Shown here piece after piece: positions 52,975 to 64,000 of a stretch of 64,000 bases of DNA. A program made the position numbers and the translations under genes. The DNA comes from Clitoria ternatea. Its lineage: Eukaryota; Streptophyta; Magnoliopsida; Fabales; Fabaceae. How positions within the stretch are numbered: position 1 is the stretch's first letter; the number at the start of each line of letters is the position of its first letter. A model generated the notes under the pieces. That model was not told where the DNA came from. It was given only the letters and a program-made list of their open reading frames with translations, and did no database searches. The stretch lies in assembly GCA_037962975.1 (NCBI GenBank), contig CM075673.1, positions 163,576,667-163,640,666 on the forward strand, in the 5' to 3' direction.

Positions 52975-55900
52975 CTAGCTATAGTAGATGCGCAAGTTTT
53001 GGGTGTTCCACTTATTTCGGATTGGAGTGCCATCAAGGTTCTCAAGGCGGTAAGAGCCTTTGCCAGTAACCTCGGATACCCTGTATGGGCCTTCCCAGTT
53101 TGGGGCTAGTTTGCCTTGATGAGCAAATTTGTTCCCTATACTTGCTTTTCTCAAAACCAAATCTCCGACGTTGAAAGTCCTTGATTGAACTCGCTTGTTG
53201 TATCGGAGAGCAACTTTGGCTTTGATAGCTTGGTCTCTGACGAATGCATCTTCTCTGAGTTCTTGTATGACATCCATTTCTGACGCCAAATTAGCATTAT
53301 TAGACTCTTCAGAGAAGTATTTGACCCTTGTGGAAGCAATCTGCAGTTCCACGGGTATCATTGCCTCTACCCCGTATGTCAGGCGATATGGGGATTCGTT
53401 AGTAGATGAATGAGGCGTTGTCCGGTATGCCCACAGGACGTGGCATAGCTGGTCTGTCCATCCACCCTTGGCTTCACCAAGGCGTTTCTTTAGTCCTTTC
53501 AGCACTTCCCTGTTGGCCACTTCAGCTTGGCCGTTAGTTTGGGGATGTTCAACGGATGAGAATATCTGGGTTATTCCTAACCCTTCGAGTAAATCTGTGA
53601 ATTTTCTATCCGTGAATTGGGTGCCATTATCTGTGACAATCCGTGCTGGGACCCCGAACCGTGTTATAATGTTTTCATACATGAAACGACGAGTTCGGGC
53701 TGAAGTAATATGTACCACCGGCTCTGCTTCTATCCACTTAGTGAAATAGTCGACCCCTACAATGAGATATTTGATGCCCCCAGGAGCAGTTGGAAAGGGG
53801 CCCAGAATATCCAATCCCCATTGGTAGAAGGGCCATGGAACAGCGGATGTGAAGAGTTCTTCCGCCGGTGTGTGGTGAAGATTGGAGAATTTTTGGCAAG
53901 CGTCGTATTTTTTAACGAAGTCAATGGAGTCCTGCTTCATCGTGGGCCACCAGTATCCAGCCCTGAGGATTTTTCGCATTAAGCTTCTTCCTCCGGCGTG
54001 GTGTCCACATTGTCCTTCATGCACTTCCTCCATTATGTCTTGCACCTCATTCTCTTTGAGACAAATCAAATAGGGCACGGAGAGCGCCCTTCTGTAAAGA
54101 TTACCATCGATCATAGTGAAGTATGGTAATTCCCTCCTTATCCTCGTCTTTTCCTTCTCATCCGTAGGTAGCTGTCCATCGGCCAAATAACGGATGTAGG
54201 GGGCCATCCATGTGTCTCCATAAAGAGAGTTTGTCATTATGGCATTTAGAGAAGGGAAAAGAGGAATGCTGGGCGACGTTAATGTGCTTTGAACCAGCGT
54301 AGTTGTGCTACCTGATCGTTTGGTGCTTGCTAATCTAGAGAGTATATCCGCTCTAGTATTCTCTTCGCGTGGAACATGCTTGAATTCCATTTTCGAGAAT
54401 TTCTCTCTCAACTCCTTGACACAGTTCAAGTATAATTGGAGTTGAGGTTCGCGAGCCTGATAATCTCCTAAGATTTGTGAAATCACCAGTTGTGAATCGC
54501 TGCAGAGCGTCGCCTCAGAAGCTCCGATGTCAATTGCAGCTCTCAGTCCGGCCAAACAAGCTTCGTACTCAGCTTGGTTGTTGGATGTTTTGAAATTAAA
54601 GTGAAGGGAGATTTCCAGGTGTACTCTGTCATCACTTTCTAGAACTACACCTGCTCCAGAGCCTCTTTGGTTCGATGAACCATCAACGTAAATGGTCCAA
54701 TGGACACGAGGGGAATCTGGATCAGTCCCCATCATTTCCACAATAAAATCAGCCAGGACTTGAGCTTTAATAGCGCTTCGGGGTTCATAGGATATATCAA
54801 ACTCAGAGAGTTCAATAGACCATTTGATCATCCTCCCAGCGAGATCGGGCTTGATTAATACAGAGCGGAGTGGTAAATCCGTTCTCACTATGATTGGATG
54901 GGCGTGAAAGTACGGACGCAGCCGTCGAGAGGCCCAAACAACAGCGAGGGCGGCCTTTTCGATTTTTTGATACCGGATCTCAGCACCTTGTAAGGTCTTG
55001 CTAGTGAAATAGACCGGTCTCTGTCCATCCGGAGTTTCTTTTATCAAGGCAATGCCCAAAGCTTCATCTGAAATAGCCAAGTATAGGATGAGTGTGTCTT
55101 CGGGGTCAGGCTTTGTGAGAATGGGAGGTTTGGACAACACCTCCTTAAGCTCTTGGAATGCTTTCTCTTGTTCCTGTCCCCACTCGAACTTCTTGGACTT
55201 TTTCAGTATCTTATACAGAGGGAGGGATCTATGAGCCATCTTTGGCATGAATCATGCCAAAGCTGCCACTTTGCCATTCAGGGATTGGACTTCTCTGAGA
55301 TTCTTTGGACTTTGCATGTCTAGAATCGTTTGGCATTTCCCTGGATTGGCTTCAATACCGCGTTGAGTTAACATGAAACCCAAGAACTTCCCAGCAGGGA
55401 CAGCGAAGGTGCATTTCATCGGGTTTAGCCTCATGTTAAATTCTCTCAAACGGGTGAATACTTGGCGTAGGTCTTCAATATGATCACCTCCAACCGGTGT
55501 CTTGGCTATTATATCATCAATGTATACTTCAACAAGCTTGGTATGCATACCTTCAAAAACCTTGTTGATCATGCGCTGATATGTTGCCCCAACATTTTTT
55601 AGGCCAAAGGGCATAACTGTATAGCAAAAGACACCACGATCATTTATAAAAGCTGTCTTTTCTTGATCCTCTTCGCACATCGGAATCTGGTTGTAACCTG
55701 AATAAGCATCCATGAAGCTCAGGTATTGATAACCAGAGGAATCATCTACCATCCGATCTATATTAGGAAGAGGATAAGGATCCTTTGGACAGCAACGGTT
55801 GAGGTCCACATAGTCAATGCACATTCTCCATTTACCATTGGACTTTCAGACCATCACCATATTTGAGAGCCAAGAGGAATAACGGATTTCTTTGATAAAT

Positions 55901-58446
55901 CCGGCCTTCAGCAATTCCTCAGTTTGCTGGCATGCTGCCTTCTGTTTCTCTGGGCCCAATCTCCTTTTCTTCTGGGCTACCGGTCTCGTCTCTGGATAGA
56001 CGGATAATTTATGACAGCAGAAAGCAGGGTCTATGTCAGGCATATCGGCTGCAGTCCATGCAAAGAGGTCTTTAAATTCTTGCAGGAGCGTCAGTAGTCG
56101 CTGTTCCATTTCTGTATCTAGCTTGTCATTAATATGGGTGATCTTTTCTGGAGAATCTCCCAAGACGATGTTCCTGGAACTTCCATCCGGTGTGGGCTTT
56201 AATGGGTTGGACGGATCAATATTCAAATCCGCCCTAGGGTCCAGGTCGACAAGGCTTACAGATCCAGCGGCTGCTCCAGCATCATTGAGTTTCCTCTTTT
56301 TACTGGAGGCGTCAAGCTTTGTCATGTTGAGGCTTAGGTTGTAGCAGTACCTAGCCATCTCTTGATCACCCCGGATAGATGAAACAGAATTATCCTTGTC
56401 AATGAACTTGATAAGGAGATGTGGGGTTGATACAACTGCCTCCATTGCATTTAGTGTGGGGCGGCCTATGATGCCATTAAATGGTGATTTGACATCAATC
56501 ACTAGCACTCGGGATTTAACCGTCCTGGCCCCTGGTTCGCCTTCAAACGAAATAAGGGTATCAAGATACCCTTTAGTCGATTGCTTTGCTCCGTTGAAAG
56601 CTGTTAGTTCCTGCGTATAAGGCTGTAAGTCTGAGTCTTTAAAACCCATCCTTTCAAAGCAATTATAGAAAATAACATCGCAGGAACTTCCCTGGTCAAC
56701 AAGGATTCTTCGGACGTCCTTGTTGGCTATCACTGCTGTGATGACCACAGCATCATCACCACCAGGAATGGTTGGGCCAAAATCCTTATCGGAGAAAGAG
56801 ATTGTTGGAGCCTCAATCCCACCTCTGTAAGGGCGATTGTCTTTGACTTTCCCTTGCACAGATAGAATCATTCTATGATGATTCTTACAAGCTGTAATTG
56901 AAGCTCCTCCTCCAGCGAATCCTCCAGCAATCATGTCAATGACTTCACGCCGACCTTGACGCTGTTGCTGAGGCACGCCGTCTTTGTGCGCTATTTCATC
57001 AGTCATCACACCCTTTTGCTTCTCCGAAGCAGAGAATTTTCTGACCGGATTACAGTTATTGTCATCCCCGTCATCTGGATCCCTTTCTCTTTTCTCATTC
57101 CGCTCTACTCTGTCAAAAGATTTCTCTTTGAACAGGTATTGTTTTAACTTGCCTTCTCTAATAAGTGTTTCAACTGCGTTCTTTAGAGCTTGGCATTCAT
57201 CAGTGGAATGACCATTCTGTTCATGAAAATCGCAGTACTTACGGGGATTTCCTGGTCTTTTCATGGGGGCTGGTCTTCTGATGCCATATATGCTGAAGGC
57301 TGGCCATCCGACCTCTCTCAAAATCTGAGATGGTTTGGCAGATAGTTGTGCATAATGGCTGAAGGAATTAACGTGCCTTTCTCGAGGTCGAGGAGAATGG
57401 TTATTAACTCTGGGATTGGTGAATGGCCTCTCCATGCGTTCTGACCTCGTTTTCTCCTTACCCTTCTGGGTTTGGGAAGGTGGTGTTGATGGCTTTTTCT
57501 TTGCAGCTATGGCCTCCAAGTGCATCTCTATGCTCACATATTTTGAGGCTTTTTTCCTGAACTCCTCAAAATTTACAGGAGGGCTTTTCGCTAATGAGAG
57601 AGCAAAAGCTGATCCTGGCTGCAATGCCTCAATAACGATATGCAGCTTAATAGACTCTGTGAGGTTAGGAACCAGGGCTGCTTCCTTGTAGAACCTCCTC
57701 AAGAAATCTTTTAAGCCTTCATTTTCACCTTGCTTAATCTGAGCCAAGGTATGAGACGTCCTGGGCACATCTCTAGAGATGACAAAGTGAGTCTCAAAAG
57801 TAGCTGCCATTTCAGCCCAAGAATCTATGGATCCAGAAGGTAAACCTTTAAACCATCCGAGGGCCTCCTCAGATAATGTTCGAGGGAACATTCGACACAT
57901 CACATCTTCATCAGCCCCCAAGTACATGGCTTCAAATACGTAAGCATCAAGGTGCTTAGTAGGATCAGTTTCTCCATTGTATTTTCTGATGGAAAGTGGC
58001 TGAGTAGTTTGAAGGTGCTTGGGGATGTGGATGCTCATAAGTCTCCTTGAAAAAGGAACTTTTAGCTTGTAAGACACTGGGGGTGCTGTCGTTGACTCCC
58101 TCTTCCTTCGGGAAGCTTCATCTTCAGAATCACGAGTTTGTTCTCCCCCCTCAAACGTAGGGATATTTGAGTATTGGAGAGTGGTGGACTTTTCACCATC
58201 AGTTGCGTGGGGAGTGTTTCGTGTGCGGGATGATTCTTTATCCTCGCTTTGCCTTCTTTCTCTTCGCAATTCAGCGAGTTCCCTCTGAAGTTGGCTGATC
58301 AGCTCATCACGAGGATCAGGATTAGACACTGTTACTATCTTCTTTAAGCTGCCCCCATGAGAATCAAAGTTGAGCTTCCTGAAGACGTTGGGGTTAGTTC
58401 TGTCTTCGGGCTGATTCTCCACGAAATCTTGTGCTTCGCCTTCCAT
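52975..58446 (-). pseudogene. Gag-pol polyprotein of element B, one frame with two nonsense codons
   Basis: A single frame of 1,824 codons starts MEGEAQDFVEN about 65 bp inside the LTR. Gag (about residues 1-430) has the gag core LSIRKYNGETDPTKHLDAYV and a YCDFHEQNGHSTDEC knuckle. It continues without a stop into protease (RILVDQGSS), RT (YIDD), two RNase H domains (YVDGSSNQRG, NNQAEYEA, CSDSQL, TRADIL) and integrase with intact DDE (GLDILGP, VTDNGTQF, GQAEVANR). TGA codons interrupt RT at 55843-55845 (after SNMVMV) and at 55249-55251 (after KVAALA, where A has Arg, so CGA to TGA). The first zinc Cys of the integrase finger is Tyr (KYDACQ). Most residues match element A by eye. Confidence 0.9.
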
Positions 58447-58489
58447 TGTGGATTACTTGCTCTTTCAATGGATATGGGAATAACTTTAT

Positions 58490-58511
58490 CGTGTCCCACC
58501 GGGCGTGCCAA
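58490..58511 (-). promoter_or_regulatory. Primer-binding site of element B
   Basis: TTGGCACGCCCGGTGGGAC on the minus strand directly after the LTR end, one difference from the site in element A. Confidence 0.7.
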
Positions 58512-59240
58512 TGATCTGTCCTGAACCGGGGTCTAGAGATCCGGACTCAAGTCAATCACAAACAGTATGTAAATACCGTATAGGAGATCGGATGTATGAG
58601 TATCCGGTATAAGTATCCGTTGTCCTTGAATGAGGAAAGCGGATTGGGCGTCCTGGAGATCCTTCACACCGACCTAACGCGTTGAAGTGGGCGAATGGTG
58701 GTATCACCTGCAAAGATTCTCCGACGCTCAAGTCAGTGATGATATTCCAAGTAAGGAATGTATTTCAGAGAGTAATTGTTCATAAAATCAGTTGAAGATC
58801 CCTCACTTCATTAATGAAATGAGTTCATATACCTGATTGGCTCGTTTTACGAGGACTCATTAGTGGGGAACCACTAACTCCCATTAACATTATTTTATTG
58901 CGCACTTACCAGCATGATTGGGTCAAGTGGCTATTTTATATTGAGCATGGAGAATATAGACTAGGATTAGGGAACAAGTTGACCATCCCCGTGAGCAGAA
59001 CTTGGCTCGTAGTGCAGGGAATTATTGATCGATCCCTGTAGCAATGATCCTTGTCTTTAGCACAGTGACGTGTGTGTTGTCCGGTGTCATGGTGTTATCC
59101 TGAACAACCGGTATAGGGAGAACGCCTGATACGGAATTACAGTCCGGATGTATACCGATGACACCGGTTACACGTTGATGTCTTGACAAAGACGTTGAAA
59201 TATGTCTTGCAGATCGGATACCGGTATTGAGACCGGATCA
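58512..59240 (-). repeat. Right LTR of element B (5' LTR in element orientation)
   Basis: 729 bp from TGATCTGTCC to GACCGGATCA, followed by target duplication GAAGA. Promoter of gag-pol by position. Confidence 0.95.
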
Positions 59241-61610
59241 GAAGACTAATTCCAAGTAAAGTTAAGATGTTTTCCGAGTGGAACATGATTGAGAGTCATT
59301 TCCAAGTAAGGAAAATCTCTTTATGAATGAGACACGTTCGAGTGAGGCAAAATCCGAGTGAAACGGAAACATCTCCGAGTGGAACGTTTCCGAATGGGTT
59401 GTTTCCGAGAGAAGTGGAAGTACTTCTCGGACTGATATTTCTGATTGGTAAACTCTCGAGTGGAGCAACTTTTCGAGTGAAGTGTCTCTGAGTGTGACAC
59501 TTCTGAGTAAGATGGCACCAAGTGAGTCTTTTCAGGAAGAATGCTTCTGGATAAAGAGACTTCAACTCCTATTATGTTTTCTGAATGAATAATCCTGAGG
59601 AGAATAAATATCCGACTGATAAACTCTATTTAATTCATGCTCGGATTGGTCTTCAGTTTCTGAGAGCTTGTGCTCGGATTCGTCTTCAAGACTATCTTCA
59701 ATTCCGATTAATCCTTTCAAGAGGAATGATTTCCGAGAAAGGAAGTGGACTCCGAACTCCGAGTAATCCTTCAGTGGAGAACTTCCGAATGACGAAAGAG
59801 TAAGACTCTGACTCGGAAAGAGGTATAACCGAGTGAGATGCCTGATTGATTTTCGAATAAGACAGTTATGAGTGGGCCATTTCCGAATGAAGGAATTCTG
59901 AGCGGAAAGAGGCTCTGATAAGTCCTCTCGAAAAGAGATGCCAGAATGTGGAAACTAAGTCGAAATAAGCTGAAACCGAGTCAGAATACATAGAAACCGA
60001 TTCAGAATTAATAAATATTTTACTATGGATGCTTTCCACGTCACCCTATTCTTCTACGTTCTAGTAAAATCCTTTCTCAGATATTTTCTAAGAATGGGAC
60101 CCTTCTTGATGTGTTGTCCCCTTTTCATTAAGTATCTTAATCTTTCATTATCATGAAAGAGATGTGTGTCAGAATACTTCTATTCATTCACGTCTCTTCT
60201 GCATGAATCATATATATAATCCTTCCATTGTTGGATTAAAGGAGAACTTTTGAAAGGTGAAAGCATCAGTCTTAATTTCCAATTCTCTGGAAAACCATTG
60301 AACAACGAAGATAATTAAATCTTCATTTCTCTCTTTACGAAGAAAGCTTGGGAGTGGTACAATACTGCAATTCCAGTCGGAACTTGGAAGCAGTGACTAG
60401 AATAACATTTGAAAAGCTACTGGAACTCCTTTATTCCAGGTAGGGGGAGCGTTACATCTCAAATAGATGGTTTATGAATGGATTTGGGGTGATATTATTA
60501 TGCCTATATGCTATGTGTAAATTAATGAGACCCTACTTATATGATGTTTTATGTTTTCATATTTCCATTCATATTGTTGTGTTGATGATATATATATGAC
60601 TGATAATTTGATCAGTTGATGACATGAAGTAGTGTTGGTATGTGATTGATGATTATGATAAGAATTATATTCATGAAATTTTCATGATATATATAATTGC
60701 ATGCTATGTTGGTTATGATACCGAGTGGTAGCCTGATAGTTGAAATCAGGTAATTTGATGATGATATGAATTATAACCATGAAGCTATCATGTACTATGC
60801 CTATTGTTATACCGAGTGGAATGATATGAGATGGTGTTGATATATGATTGATGATTGATATTATTTGATATATCAATTGTATTCAGACGCACACAGGACT
60901 ACAGGGGGCCTGTGATGCCGGTCCAGTTGAGGACGGCCTGATGAAGGCATAGACCCTGTGGTGGTTCTTTTTATACCAAGGATGCCTTTGAGTGGGACTC
61001 AAGGCCGGCCCGTAGCACTGAGTAGAGTTTACCGCTATCACTGGGAGTGATACTCGGTGTTACATTATGGGCGCAGAGCGGTTTGGTACCTGTAAAACGG
61101 CCGGATCAGCTGAGAGCTGAGTTATGGCTCGGGGAGTCAGTGTTGTAACACAAATTAAAAGACTTAATGGATCCATTTGATTGAGCATGTGCTTACACTG
61201 ATTTATGTGTTATTGAGAATAGCATGCTGTTTGTGATGAATATATATATGTCTCGGTTTTGTTTTATGAATATAGTTATTAATTGGACTTTTAATCCAAT
61301 TCAATAACTGTTATTTGATATGTTTATGCTCACCCCCTACTGTTGTCATTTTTCAGTGGATGAAGGGCCCAACCATGATATGAGAAGCCACTCAGCTGCT
61401 CGGAGTGTATTTTGGTAGAAGCCTTGGCCGGCTCCTGAGAATACCGAGTGTTTTATTTTTTTTATTGTAAACTTAAAAGAGTCGGTCGGCTTTTGTAAAA
61501 TTGATTTTGTAATTGTTTAATTCAAATTCTGTTTTGGAAATTTGAATTATTTGCAAAATTTTATTTGATTTATTGAAATTCATTTTAAAAATTAAGGATG
61601 TTATATCACG

Positions 61611-62278
61611 CTTCCGGTGTGTTGGCTGGGGCTATAGATCCAACTCTAAAACCATTGGTTGGATCTCCTCCTTTCAAATGAGATTATGAAAGTCCTCCTC
61701 AAATGGGTTAGAGGATGTAGTGTAATTGTACCTGCTCTTTATCTTGTGGTAGAATTCAACCTGAGTTAGGCATCATATGTACCTCCAGCTTAAGTCTCTT
61801 ATAAATAATGATCGAGTAGTTGAGTAGCTCACACAACTCACCTTGTTGCAACATCCCCTTCAAGCCACCCCCTAAGTGACATTTAACAAATAAATGAAAA
61901 CAATTATAAATATGTTTTGAGACTACTTTTGTTTTATTTAACTTGTGATGTATCTATAATGTTTACAAGTTGTTGCTTAACATTGACTTTAAACAACTCA
62001 AAGTTATTCACAACCTAGGATAAAATGGTACTTCTTGTTCCATTAACCAAAACATATCACACACTCTTAAATTCCACGTCTCCATGCTCGATTGAAACCC
62101 AACAATTGAGTTTGAAACCAACCTTAGACAAGTGAAATTTTACATCATCTTTACTCAAAATCTTTGTGTATTTACATCTTACGCATAAACATTGTATTTC
62201 ACCTTCTAAATAATAATAAGGCTTTCCACAACCTTATAAGCAAATTCATTAACCTTTCTAATAAACTTAAATTTTAAG
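61611..62278. other. Intergenic DNA right of element C, no gene recognised
   Basis: The first 300 bp are less AT-rich, like the left flank at 38400-38990, and probably belong to one older sequence interrupted by element C. No domain was identified. Confidence 0.4.
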
Positions 62279-62575
62279 GTGTTGTTTAGTTTACAAATTT
62301 TCTAAGAAAAATGGAAAATTATTCTTAAAAAAATTGAAAAAATAGAAAAGGTGTTTGTTTACAAAATATTTAAAGACAACTTATAGAAAATTGAAAACCG
62401 GGTTTTCTATTTTTTAAAAAAAAAGAGTATTTAAAGAAGTTTTTCAAGAAAACTAAAAAGTGTAAAAGTTTTTTTAAATTTTTTCTATGTATTCTAGTAA
62501 ATAAAAATTTTAGAAAACAAACAGAAAACTTTTCCTAAAAAATTAGAATAATTTTCTGTAACTAAACGTAGCCTA
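62279..62575. mobile_element. Probable MITE with imperfect terminal inverted repeats
   Basis: The left end GGTGTTGTTTAGTTTACAAA and the reverse complement of the right end, GGCTACGTTTAGTTACAGAA, match at most positions. The interior is A/T homopolymer-rich and non-coding. Resembles hAT-type MITEs; no clear target duplication. Confidence 0.45.
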
Positions 62576-63518
62576 AACCTCTCATGACAAACCCTATCAT
62601 ACATCCATAAATAAACTATCACAAAATTTGCATTGTGAACTCACCACTATGTTACAATATATGCATTATTCAAACTTTCATGTCAAACATTAGATTTCTA
62701 ATTTCAAAATTTATATATTTTAATTCCTTTGTTATTAATTTAATATTGTATATTTTTACATTCCTAAGTGTTTCTTTTTAAATTTCTAGCTCTAAATTAT
62801 TAAAATTTTATTTTCTAAATTCTAATTTTGATTTTTAAAATTCTATCTTTCAAAAAAATTAATTTTTTAAATTTTAAATTTTCAAAGTACTAAAATCCTA
62901 AAGTTCCAAATTCATAAATTTTTATTTTTAACTTTCTAAAGTCCTAATCTTCTAAATTTTTATTTTAAAATTTCTAAAGTTTTATTTCTATCTTAGAGAT
63001 CCAAATGTCAAATCTAATCCTAACAAACTAAGTGTTCACGAGATATATGGAACAAATGTCAACATTTTCAAAAGTATAACAGTTTTATTCATCTAACTTC
63101 TTACAAGTATTTTAATAAACCTTTAAACATAAATTTAAAGGGATCGAAAATATTACTTACCTTAAATAAAAAGCAAAATCTAATGGATTCAAAAAAAAGT
63201 TCCTTTTTCATCGTGAACAAAATGTAACCAACAGGGTACAAAATGTTTGCTTTAACAAGGAAAATAAATTCGTGAGATATTGAGAGGAAAGGTTAGAAAA
63301 GTTTAAAGAGAAACTGATAAGAATTGAAAGAGGGGCTGTGTGCGCAACGCATATATTTGAATTTTGCGTCAGTTTCACGTCTGACACAAAAACCAACAGC
63401 ACATAGATCATGACTCAATCACAACTGTTAGGAAATTTGAACTACTGTGTTGTTGCTTCGGTGTATTCATGCAAAATTCAATGCCTTTTTAAATACTTGT
63501 GTTAAAAGTTGAAGTTGT
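62576..63518. other. Intergenic DNA, no gene recognised
   Basis: A TTCTAAATTT-type low-complexity tract at about 62690-62990 is followed by AT-rich sequence. The minus frame at 63208-63411 is not convincing. Confidence 0.45.
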
Positions 63519-63708
63519 CCAACAAGTATTTAAGTCATGCTAAATATTACGAGATAGGCAATGTAACTTTTGACCCACAATGAAAATGTAATTTTTGGCC
63601 CATAAGAATCGGAAAGAATATTTTGGTTTTGGTACCATATTAAAGGTTCCATCTCAAAACCACAACAAGTATTTAAGCCATACAAAATATTACAAGACAA
63701 ACAATGTA
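63519..63708 (+). repeat. Pair of ~47-bp direct repeats, 143 bp apart
   Basis: CAACAAGTATTTAAGTCATG begins near 63520 and CAACAAGTATTTAAGCCATA near 63663; both continue to AAATATTAC.AGA...CAATGTA. Confidence 0.75.
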
Positions 63709-64000
63709 GGACTTCCAACAACTTGATGCTTACATCTGGTTTTTCTAACGCTGCATTATGTCAGAATCAAAATGAACGGAAGATTGAAAATGATATTTCT
63801 AGCGGTTAATACTAACCAAATTCTTAACCTTGCAAAATACAGAAAAAAGATACATAGGTTTTGTTAATTGAAAAGCAAAAATTTATTTTTGTTAACGGGT
63901 AGTTCTTTTTTCCCTTCTAAATGTATGAAAATAGAATTGCAGAACTCGGAAAATAAAGATGATCTCTACCATCCATTTCGTGGCGTTTTCCAGAAATTAC

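Larger units (their letters stand above)
42836..59240 (-). mobile_element. Element B: 16.4-kb Tat-lineage Gypsy element with duplicated antisense-ORF module
   Basis: LTRs of 729 bp each (42836-43564 and 58512-59240) are flanked by GAAGA at 42831-42835 and 59241-59245. The LTRs differ at seven positions by eye, all transitions. Gag-pol is on the minus strand with two in-frame stops. On the plus strand lie two diverged copies of the antisense-ORF module (about 43565-48100 and 48100-52900), each with leader, ORF, intron, 3' motif and repeats. This makes B about 4.6 kb longer than A. Protein and LTR similarity show that B is a sister family of A. Confidence 0.95.
38991..61605 (+). mobile_element. 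Element C: non-autonomous chromovirus-like LTR element with giant LTRs and a 293-bp interior
   Basis: It is flanked by TCACG at 38986-38990 and 61606-61610. LTRs start TGTAACATCC (TGTACCATCC in the 3' copy) and end GGATGTTATA, near-perfect short inverted ends. The primer-binding site TGGTATCAGAGC follows the 5' LTR, and a purine tract (TAGAGGGGGAGAA) precedes the 3' LTR. With nested insertions removed the LTRs are about 2,573 and 2,529 bp. Between them are only 293 bp with no gag or pol. The LTR ends, the TATCAGAGC primer site and the GAGGATGAAATTTTTATAGA approach to the 3' LTR resemble Tekay/Del chromoviruses. Any movement must have used another element's proteins. Confidence 0.88.
42667..61605 (+). 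repeat. 3' LTR of element C, interrupted by element B
   Basis: 169 bp of LTR (42667-42835) precede element B, and the remaining 2,360 bp (59246-61605) follow it. The empty target (single GAAGA) is preserved in the 5' LTR at 39154-39158. Confidence 0.92.

Noticed and set aside
38400..61880. A host or transposase gene split by element C
   Set aside because: Both flanks are less AT-rich, but joining them across the TCACG duplication gave no sustained frame or motif that I could identify.
1..64000. tRNA and rRNA genes
   Set aside because: I looked for cloverleaf-like A/B-box sequences and rRNA blocks and saw none; only tRNA-complementary primer sites of retrotransposons are present.

Overview
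The window is nuclear DNA of a flowering plant, most likely a legume. It is AT-rich, full of microsatellites, MITEs and nested LTR retrotransposons, and I see no intact host gene. The legume assignment is inference from repeat style: Tat/Ogre-like Gypsy elements, Stowaway MITEs with CTCCCTCC-type ends, and a CACTA element carrying a piece of an ALFIN-like gene close to what I recall of legume homologues.

Layout. (1) 1-4071: the 3' end of a plus-strand Tat/Ogre-like Gypsy element whose body lies left of the window. It has a 3' UTR with about 40 copies of a 30-bp minisatellite, a polypurine tract, and a 2.2-kb LTR carrying a 180-bp tandem duplication. (2) 4072-16361: AT-rich intergenic DNA with a nested pair of Stowaway MITEs, a 0.6-kb long-terminal-inverted-repeat element, microsatellites and small duplications. 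(3) 16362-32580: a CACTA DNA transposon carrying captured gene fragments (ALFIN-like exons 1 and 2, a neprosin-domain fragment, and exons of an unidentified gene). It is split by element A. (4) 18664-30456: element A, a young Tat-lineage Gypsy element with almost identical LTRs, a 5-bp target duplication, gag-pol on the minus strand, and a spliced antisense ORF (aORF) on the plus strand. (5) 32581-38990: intergenic DNA with a clean Stowaway MITE and long AT tracts. (6) 38991-61605: element C, a non-autonomous chromovirus-like element with about 2.5-kb LTRs and only 293 bp between them. Its 5' LTR is interrupted by a solo LTR (D) of the A family. Its 3' LTR is interrupted by element B (42836-59240), a 16.4-kb relative of A with a decayed gag-pol and two diverged tandem copies of the aORF module. 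(7) 61606-64000: intergenic DNA with one probable MITE.

How the parts work together. Gag-pol of A and B (gag, aspartic protease, reverse transcriptase, two RNase H domains, integrase) would be transcribed leftward from the right-hand LTR. The aORFs run the opposite way from their own TATA-like promoters, contain one conserved small intron, and encode a protein with a Transposase_28-like N-terminal domain and a coiled-coil C-terminal half. Most of the decay visible (stops, one splice donor, LTR differences in B) is C-to-T/G-to-A, as expected of methylated, silenced repeats. The nesting order is readable from target duplications and from empty sites preserved in the sister LTR of C.
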